Notes under the pieces: generated by a model
Told to the model about the DNA's origin: nothing
Databases searched by the model: none
The model's input: only the letters and a program-made list of their open reading frames with translations
Shown here: piece by piece, positions 1 to 9,200 of the stretch
Position numbering within the stretch: the first letter of the stretch is position 1
Layout of the letters: each line of letters starts with the position of its first letter
DNA from: Chromera velia
Taxonomy: Eukaryota; Sar; Chromeraceae
Direction: 5' to 3'
Length of the DNA: 16,319 bases
NCBI GenBank assembly: GCA_018398765.1
Contig: JAHBMJ010002455.1
Location: 2,501 to 18,819, forward strand
Position numbers and translations under genes: made by a program

Positions 1-54
1 GACTGTGGATTTGCTTGTAGTTTTTATGTGTGTTGTTTGAGTTTGTGTACAATC

Positions 55-2714
55 ATGAAGAGCGTTCTCAAATTCTTTCGGCCTACCGGGCACGTCCCTG
101 GACGCTCTACAAGTCTGAACGGACGAGGTGATGACCTTCTCTCCTGCGTTCACGACGACAACCAGACGGTCGAATTTCCAACAACACATGGAAGGACAAA
201 CGCCACCAAGTCAGTCACTCAGTCAGTCGGTGAGGCACTTTGCCTGGAGTGCCCGGCTTCAATGGAGGAGTCTGCGTGGTGAATGTGTCCTGTTATATGC
301 CTTCTTTGTTGCTATGTGATCTTGATATCGTGCATCGTGCATATATGCCTTGACAGATTCACGTTCGATCGCATCTACGATGAGGGAGACGATGTGAGCG
401 ATCTTTTCCAAGACGGCGTTTTGTCACTTGCACAATCCGCTTTGAAGGGACAGGTCAGGTGGTCTCACTCTCTCACTCTGCTCCAACGTGCTTCTCTCTT
501 TCAGCTTCGCCCTGTCCTTCGGCACTGCGATGCACCCCTTCGCGCTCCGTTACTGTTTTGCTTTGTGCCCCTTTCCCATCCCTCTGCTGACTTCCCCCCC
601 CCCTACCCGCCGCCCCCTTTCCTTTTCTGCCACACGCCCCCTCCCCTCATTCCTCATAACTCTCACCTCTCTTGTGTTTTTGCGCCTTTCTGCCCTTCTC
701 TCTTTCGCTCACTTCCCTTCTTTCCCCTTGGACGGAGTACTTCTAACGCCTGTTCGTCCCCGTTCTTCCAGCCCGTCTCCTTTTTTCCCCGAACCCTCCT
801 CCCTTTCCCTGGGGACTCTCTGACAAAAAAGGTGTGCTTCCTGTGCACAAGGTCTTCCCGATCCCTGCCTTTGCAGCACGGCGCGATCGTCACCTTCGGG
901 TCTGCTCTCAAAGGACCTGTCAGTCTCTCTCTCTCTCTCTCTCTGTTCCTCTTTCCTTTTCGGACAGGAGGCAGGCATGCATGCAGGCAGGAACACAGCG
1001 GGGAGGGAGCTTTTTGGTAGTTTGGTGTTCCTGTGAATGACTTTTGGATTTGTCAAGACTGACCAGACCGCCCTGTCTTTTTTGTCTATCGACCGTCTTT
1101 CGTCTCGTAGCGCGCAGTGAGAGAATTGAGACAGGAACTTTTCTCTTGTCCTTTCACACCTTCATGCGCCGCTTTCCCTCTCTTTGTGCACAACTCTTCT
1201 TTGCATGAACACCCATGAATGACTTGAATGAACCCATGCAGGAGTGGACTGTGGAGGGCGTGATGGACCAACGGAATAACACTTACTTCCCTGGTGGGTC
1301 GGCCGAGGGGGGAGGGAGAAAGAGGGAGAGGTAGGGGAGAAGCGAACGTGTGGTTTGACCTTCGACAATGAAGAAGAAGAAAAAAAAAAAATGAACGTCT
1401 TCTTTCATCCCAGTTGTCAGACGAAATCTTCACTTGGGCAGACAGAGAGCCTCATTTCTTCCTCTGTGTCTGCCTGGATTTCTTCTCGCGTCTTTGCCGA
1501 TTTGCTTCCTCAGGCTTTCATAAAGTTTCCACCCAGTTCTATCTGCATACTTCTTCTGCATCCATCTCGATCTATCGATGTCTGGCTGCCTGGCTGGCTG
1601 CAGGTCTAGGGTGGCTCTGCATTCGCCACTTGATGGATTTGATCGTGAAGGAAAATGGAGCGCTGGCTGCCAAGGCCAGGGCAGAGGGGGGAGAGGCGGA
1701 GAGACTCAGCCTCGTAATCACCTGGTCGGTCGGTCGGCTGTTGGAAGTTTAGTTAGTGCCTCGATCGTTTTTGTTGCCTCAACCACCCTATCTTGAGATA
1801 GTATGGGAGGGCGCATTCGGACTGCAGGGTCTTACTTGGCATTTCGTTCCTTTCCATTCCTTTCCTTTCGCTTCCTCTTCACCCAGTGTCCCTTCCCTCA
1901 TTTCCGTTCCCTTCCTTGCATCGATCCGCTGTCTCCTGAATTCTTCGCTGATTCAGTCTCTTCTCTCCTCCCTACCAACTTCCTTTGCTTTCATCTCATG
2001 CAGGTGCGCACTGGCCTCTCCAAGTCCCAAAACCTCAGGGGGGGCTGGTGGGGGTGTAGATAGGGACCGTGAGAGAATGGGGGGCAGGGGGGAGGAGGGA
2101 GGGATCCTCGTTGATATCCTTGCGGGATTGCGGGATGAAGGTGAGAGGGTGCAGCAAGGGGGCGTGCGTATGGATCGTCATGCTGTTTTTCGTGCATTCT
2201 TGTGCTCAAGGTTCCTGCACTTGTTTTGCCTGCAGTAAAGTGTGTTTCTTGTGAAACGTCGTGCGGACTTTCTTCCAGTCCCTCTACTTTCTGTTCAAAA
2301 CTTTTACTATGATTTCCTCTCCTGCATTTGACGCCTTTTCGCGTGCACTGTATTTCTATCGCATCAAACCAACAGATAAACAAGCAAGCAAGCAAGCAAA
2401 AAAAAAAAAAAAACAAGCAAACGAATAGAGAAACAAATAAACAAACAGACACATAAACAAACAAATGCAGATCCTCGTAGCCGGGCAGAAAGGAACAGGG
2501 GTCTGCGACTCCGTGAGAGAGACCCCGCAACTGTGGCGGCAGACAGTCGGGGGGCGTTTGTGGACGTTGAAGGGTTGACAGAGGTCGTCGTGGACTCCTG
2601 CGATGGCCTCGTGGAGATGCTCCATGGTGGGTAATCTGTCACGGTCTCCTTCTGTCTTTCTCTTTCTCTTTCTCTTTTTCTTTCTTTCTTTCCTTCCTTC
2701 CTTCCTTCCTTCCT

Positions 2715-2761
<47 letters not shown>

Positions 2762-3628
2762 CTTTGTGCTTTTGTCTCATGACACAAGCCCGCACGGAGA
2801 AACTGTCAAGAAGGAACGCGGGAAGAAAAGACCAACAGAACCGGTTTTCCCCTTTTCCCCCCGAGCCGCTCTACTTCTGAGTCTTCGACGGCCGGCGTGT
2901 GAGTGAACAACGCGTGTCGAGCTTCGTGCATTTCCGGTCTTTCTTCTTCCATATTGCAGCGGCTCGGGCGAAGGAGGGAGACTCAATGCATGCCCACCAC
3001 CAATTCTGGGATGCGCGCGTGTTGAAGGAGACGGTTTCGTCCGGGTGTGGGCTTGATGATTCTGAGGATGTCACGTCGTCTCTTTTGTTTGGGTCGCTTC
3101 GAGTTGCGGCGGTGGGTTCTCCCTCCCTTCCTCTTTCCCTTTCTGTCACTCTGCTTTCCCTGATCCTTCATCAATTTTTCCTATTGGATTATGCTTCTTG
3201 TGCCTGCCTTTGAGATATTTCTTTTCAATCATTGCAATGCTCTTTCTCCTTCAGTTCGTCTCCGTATCCATGTAGTGTTCTTCTATCGATCGATGCGCTG
3301 TCTCTGGCCCATTCATCCTCCCTCCGTTTCTTCTGAGCGTCCTTTCCTGGCTTGTGGTCCTTTCTCGCCTCCTTCTCTCATTCACCCCCCCTCCCCCCTC
3401 CCACGCTTCCTTTTCCCTTTCTCGGATCCCTTCCAGATCGGACACGGACGAAATTTCCGTCCCCCCCCCGCTCTGCCCCCCTGGTGGGAGCTGGAGGGAG
3501 TCGTCTCCCATGTGCGTGAGAAGACGAGAGCCAGCGGGAAGGGAAAAGCAGCGACGCCTTTTCCTCTTCCACTGGATGGGAACTTTCTGGGTCAACTCTT
3601 GAAAGCATCGTCAGTCTTGCTGTCTCTG

Positions 3629-3665
<37 letters not shown>

Positions 3666-3993
3666 GCGTCTCTTCTGTTTAGCTTCGACCGGCGAGGAAA
3701 TTCCATGCTGGAGCAGATTTCTTTTGTTTGGGGTCCCATTTTAGGAAGTTTTCTGTTCAAGCTCTCGGTCACATTCGTGCCTCCCTTTGGACGTCTGTCG
3801 GTCGGTCAGTCTGCTTTCTTTTGTACCTTTTGATTTACATTTTCGTCTTTCTCTTTCTTTCCTTTGTGTGCAGCCTGGTCGGCTCGTGTCGCACCCTTCT
3901 GGTGGTGACTGCCTCCCCCCTCTGGGCCCATGTCGGACAGACCCACGCGGCTTTGACCTTCGGGAGGCAGCTGCGGGAGGCGGTGGACGCTGT
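55..3993 (+). CDS. Motor-domain exons 1-12 (pseudo-kinesin motor, residues ~1-460)
   Basis: Aligned by eye to the kinesin consensus. Strand 1 is SVLKFFRP (usual form IKVxxRxRP). FTFDRIYDEGDD matches FxFDRVF. The P-loop stretch is GSALKGPEWTVEG at residues ~92-104, where the family has GQTGSGKTYTMEG, so the Walker Lys-Thr is Pro-Glu. LDFFSR fits LEIYNE. LRLRERDP and GLTEVVVDSC match the LxIREDP and GLTEV segments. Switch I (SSRSH) is replaced by SPRAA near residue 301. Switch II (DLAGSE) is replaced by QFWDAR near residue 329. VTSSLLFGSLRVAAV matches INKSLxALGxVIxAL. LDGNFLGQLLKASLVG matches YRxSKLTxLLQDSLGG. The domain closes with ASP and THAALTFGRQLRE. At about 460 residues it is longer than the usual ~340, mainly from inserts around residues 145-250 and 366-400. 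I cannot assign a kinesin subfamily. Confidence 0.78.
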
Positions 3994-6119
3994 GAGAGAG
4001 GCGCTTCGAGGCCTCTCGGGGCAGGAGAGGAAGACCGCGCTGGCGTTTCAACAGAGCCCTATCGTGAAGGGAAAATGGGGCAGAGAGAAGGAAAAGGACG
4101 CACCCTCAAGGAGACCCACACCCCCTCCTGCATCAAGGGAGAGAGAGAGGTCGAACATTCCGGCACAAAGTGCAAATGCACCCAGAGGGTCCCCTGCAGC
4201 AGCTGCAGCAGCAGGGAGGGATAAAGGTTCTCCGTCAGTCTCAACGGCACAGACGGGGAATCAGAAAGAAGTGAGGAGAAAGACGGCGGGAGTGCAGGGA
4301 CAGGTTAGCTCGGTCGAGTCTCTGCAGGGATCTGTGGGGGGGGGCATCACGACGGGGTCTGCTGGTACAGAGGAGGGTCAGCAGATTTTGGCGATTCTTC
4401 CTTCAGCCTCGGGGCAGGGGTCGGCGTCTGCGAGGAACACGAAGGAGGCGGATGGGGACTCCGCTGCGGTTGTCGCCATGTTGCTACAGGCACTGAAGAA
4501 TAGTGAAGAGGCAAGTCTGTTGGATATCTAGACACCCAGACAGAAAGTGTGCAGAAGAAAGGAAGTCTTGGTGTCCTTCTCTTCTCACAAGACCATATTT
4601 GTGTTGTTGCTGAAAAACTAGCTACTTTGTCTTTCTGATTGCCTTTGGAATCTTTGTTTTGCTTGCGGGAGGGTAGGGGGTCCTCCACAGACAGATCTGC
4701 GGGGAGACCTTACGCCATTACGAAAGCTCTCTATGTTTGTGCATTGTTTTCTTCCCTGACAATTTTATTCTTTGCAGGAGAAGGCGGTTATACGAAGAGA
4801 CCTGGATGGAGTGCGAAAGGGAGGGGAGACGGGAGGTGATCCTCGCGGCCTCTCGTCTTCCTCCGGTCCCTCGGGCGGAAGTGCCTCTCAGACAGAGAAG
4901 GAGAAGGAGAAAGGGGTGTCGGGACCTAAAGTGTCGGCGTGTGCGCAGAGGTACGGCGACCTCTTTCGTCGGTTTGGAGCGGGCCCTGGGGGCTCGGGGC
5001 CCTCTCCGTCAGACTTGGCGAGTCTTGCCGGGGCCCTTCTGGAGGAGGAGGGGAGAGGAGGGGGCAAGCCGAGGCCCCTGCTGGATGCCCTGGAGGGGGG
5101 CATGGGTGTGTCGTCTGATCGGTGGGAAGCGGGGGAGAGGGAGAGGCAGAAAAGCCAAACGAATGGAGAAGTGAGGGAACTGAAGCAACAACTTGCAAAG
5201 ACACAAAAGGTCGGTTGGTTGATATATGCACGGGCATACTTGTCTTGCGTAAACTGTCTGCGTGTCTTCTTATCAATTTGTTTGGTGATGTTTCGCAAAA
5301 TCCTTCTGTCCTTCAGAACAGACACACAAAACAAACTCTTGTCTACCTCTTCTCCACCCCAAGCCGAAGCTGCGTCTGAGGAGTGCAGCACGAATGAGAT
5401 GCTTACAAGTAAAGGGTAGGGGGCTCCACAAAAGGAAGGATCGTGGAAGGAAGCAAATGAGGAGTCACTCGTGTGCCTCCCTCCCGCCCCGTTGAATTTC
5501 TTTCTGTGCATCTCTGTATTTGTCTACAGGAATTACACGGATACAGACAGTACAGAGACTGTGTCGAGGCTGCCCTTCGGAAGGTCACAAATCAGGTATG
5601 TGTAAGTGCGTGTGTGTGGGGGGGGGCGGGGTGGGGTGAGGTCGAGGTGTTCGTTTCTGGACTTCTGTTGGTGGGTAAAGGGCGGGCAATAAGGGGTTTG
5701 AAGTGCTGAATGCATGGTTTGCTTGTGCAGCAGACAAATGAAAGCTTTTCTCTCTGTTGACTCTTGAGGTGCCTTCATTTCCTGTCAAGCCCGCATTCTC
5801 AATTCCTTTGAATAGAAACGCGGATGGATGAAAAGGCAAGAGCCACATGCTGAAGGGGGCATGTTTGAGGTTCTAGAGGCAAGAAGAAGACGCGTGTCAA
5901 TTCATGCGACCATTCGTGTTGGATTTGGATAGATATGTGCAATGGTTGACAAATGCGTCTCCGTCGTTCTGTGTGCGTTGTGTTTGTTCTTGTTCTGCAG
6001 CGAAACCAGTTGCAAGCAGAGGTTCAGAGACTCCACAAAGAGGTCTGTTAGACAGACAGACAGATAGAGAGGGAGATAGAACGCAAATAAACGTAAATTG
6101 AAGGGGTTGAGAGTTCACT

Positions 6120-6164
<45 letters not shown>

Positions 6165-6172
6165 TCTCTCTC

Positions 6173-6208
<36 letters not shown>

Positions 6209-9200
6209 TGTGTGTGTCTGTCTGTGTTCATGCATGGTCTCAGCATCGAAGTGATCTACAAGCCATCTTCCACACCCATTTGGTCATATGCATATGAATA
6301 AAACGCCTTCCCATAAAATCCTGTCCTCCCCGGACTCGCATGTGATTGCCGGGACTTATTTTTCTTGATCTGCGTCGATCCAAACAGCTTTCGTTTCAAT
6401 TCGACCTTTTTTTTTTGCAAGTCCATGTGCGACAATCCTCTTCAATCATTCATTCGTCTTTCTGTGCTCGTGCAGGTGAAAGAGAAGGGGGAGGCAATTC
6501 GGAGAAATTCGAGGGGAACCGACGAGAGGAGCAGAGCTCTCATCAAGGCGAGGCAACAAGTCAGTCAAGTGATAAAAAATGAGGCTAGCTTTTCAATGAC
6601 GCAGTGAGCGACTGAGTAAGGAAGTCGATTAATTGTTTTTCTGTTCAGGCAATCATGCTGTCTGTCCAAGATCAAATGCGTCGCAAAGCTTCGATGCCGT
6701 TGTATCTCGTGACAGTTTTGATTTGTCAACCCCGGACTGGCAGTCCTGTATGGACTAGTCTAGTCAATCTTGGCATTAGCCGTTGATTGAAGACCTTTTT
6801 CTGGTGTCAACGTTCTTTCTGTCTCTTTTGTCTGTGCCATGCAATTAAGATCTCCCTCCTCTCTCTGACAGGCAAACGACGTGGAGAAACAGAGGGTAGC
6901 GTCCGAAGCTGCGGTGAGTCTTTCGCGTGAGAACACAAACTTTTGTTTGGGCTTTCTGACTAGCGGCATGTCTCTCAAAATTTTCCCCTTCGTATCTCTG
7001 AGCCTCCCTCTTCCGTCTCCGCAAGGAGGCTTCCTCGCCCCTTAGGGGGTACGTGGGCGTTTGAGAGAGACTCAAGAGTCGGCATTCCTTTATTGCTTCC
7101 GCACCCGCTGTTGCGACAAGAAAGAGAAGCAGGACAAGAGAGGAGAAAACAAGGCCTTTCTCATCCACTCAGATGCACATCCAAATTTTTGAATTCTTGT
7201 TGCAGTGGGAAGGGAAGCTGAAGAATGTGCGCAAACACAAGGATGACGTCATCAGGTCCGTCTGTCAGAGCACGAGGGAGAACAAACGCAGGATGTGATC
7301 CTCCAAATTTGCTTCACAGCTTCCTTGCATGACTGATGGAACGAAAATCACTGTCTTTCTCTTTTTCCAAACGCTCGTACACTGCCTGACTGAGTCTTTT
7401 TCTACGAAATCGTGTCGCATCGCTTCCCCCCTCGTCTCTTGCTGAACGATCGAGCTCAGAAAGCCTGCTTCCTTTCCTTGCACACCCTTCTCCTTCCTCT
7501 TTGTGCCCTCCCTGCCCTGGTGCAGAAAATTGGAGTTGAAGCTGAACCATCAAGAAGAGGCGCACAAGAAAGAGCTGCTTGATGCGAAGGTCAGGCAAAG
7601 GGGGAGAGAACAGGCAGCAAGGGATGGATAGCAAAATACGCAGTTGTGTTGGCAGGGAGAAAGCGGGCAGGCAGCAGGATCAGCAGAGGAAACAGATAGA
7701 GAGGGGAAATAGGGACAATGATTTCATTCGAGAAGAAAGGAACGAAGGAAGGAAGGCAGGAAGGAAAGGCTCTTTCTTTCTTTTATTCTCTGCCTACCCG
7801 ACCGCGGATCGACAGACTGCCTGATAGACAGGTAGATAGATTGAGAGATGTAAAGAAAAAGCAAAGTGCAGAAAGGTAGGCAAATGGAGAGAGAGAGAGA
7901 GAGGGCGTTGGTGGATTTTCATGCATCAAGTACCTCTTTTTCCACCTTTGTCTCCTTTGAAAGCAACATCCGATTACCTCGAAAGAAACTGGTCTTCTTT
8001 CTTCGTTCGTTGCATTGCATGGGGTCAATGCACTGCACTGGACTGCATTGCATTGTATTGCAGGCTCAGTTGGAGGACGCAGAACGTGCAGGGCCCTCAG
8101 TGGCCTCCCTGCAGCTGCACCTGAGGGAATCGAGAGAGAGAAGCGACAGGCTGGAACAGAGACTCCGGTCAGGCGGGCAGACAGGGAGGAGGGAAGGGGG
8201 GATAGAGAGAGAAGGCTGTTTGGTTCTTTCTGGGTTGGGTGATCTGTTTTCCTCTTCCTCTCCAGATTGGTCTTCTACCGCTTCCTCTCATCTCTCACCT
8301 CTCTATTCAGCACAAAGCCGAAGAGAGAATCCCAGATTTTGCACGCGTACGCGCTCTTTCCTTCGGAAAATGAATCTCTCCGTCAACATCCCCGACACAG
8401 CTGCCTGGCTGTGTGTCTGCATGATGCTGGATCCTTGTATGCTCATGTGTATTTGCTGCTGGATGTGTGCGCAGGCAAGAGGAGAACGAGAGTGAGCGAC
8501 TCAGATCCCGTCTGGCTGCCCTCACGGACGCAAACTTCCATCCCTCCATGCACGCCCTCATACCACATCAGCAGCAGCACCAGAACGCTCTTTGTTGGCC
8601 CGCCTCCGCCTCTCTTCTGAACGAACCAGAGCCCACCCCACATGCACCCCGTGTACAGAGGGACCGACCCGACCTCTACGGACGTCCACAGAGAGCGTCT
8701 TCCGCTTCTTCTTCCCCCCCCATGCCCCCACCAGCCCATGGAAGATCTTCGTCCTCCTCTGCTGCTTCCCTGCCCCCCTTCCCTCCCGGATCTGCACACC
8801 CCCACCCTCACAACACGCATGCAACCTCCCATGCATCTGGAGAGCAGCCTGGGAGGCGTGGAGGGGCCAAGAGGCAAACCTTGGATAACAGGGGGGCGAC
8901 TGCTGGAGGGGGAAGGAAACGGAGGTTGCGTCGGTCTCAGTCTCTGTCTCTGTCGCCCAAGTCCCGACACGCACAGCAGCCTGCACCCCCTCCTGCGTCA
9001 TCCGGCGCTTCCCTCCTTCCTCGGAGGTATCGTCTGTCCATGCAGAAGGGAGGCAGGCTTCCCTCACAACCTCCAAAGTCGACACATGACCATGCACACA
9101 GACAGGGGGGGACAATGCCACATCAGCATCAGCAATCATACACGACCCTAAGCCTTCCCTCCGCCGGGGTGACTCCAGACGAAGGCTCTTCCAACACACA

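Noticed and set aside
2791-2880. Alternative frame of exon 9 reading SRRNAGRKDQQNRF, superficially like the NxxSSRSH region
   Set aside because: It hits TGA at 2878-2880 before the strong donor at 2899. The chosen frame (LLLSLRRPA) joins both neighbours in phase.
3683-3735. Segment reading RRGNSMLEQISF, resembling the GGNSKTLM part of a kinesin
   Set aside because: The exon at 3874 (SLVGSCRTLLVVTASP) fits that position far better and joins LLKA in phase 2. The segment has no in-phase donor leading onward, so I treat it as intron 11.
3745-3800. Segment reading SVQALGHIRASLW, resembling a kinesin SLxALG helix
   Set aside because: It would be in the wrong order, after the LLxxS segment, and needs a ~20-nt intron or a frameshift. 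VTSSLLFGSLRVAAV at 3067-3111 already fills this role.
5731-5800. Possible exon after TTGTGCAG near 5730
   Set aside because: The frame continuing phase 0 reaches TGA within ten codons and there is no suitable donor before it.
8443-9199. Minus-strand frames of 175-213 codons inside the terminal exon
   Set aside because: They are antisense shadows of a 3.4-kb open frame that joins upstream exons; no domain was recognised.
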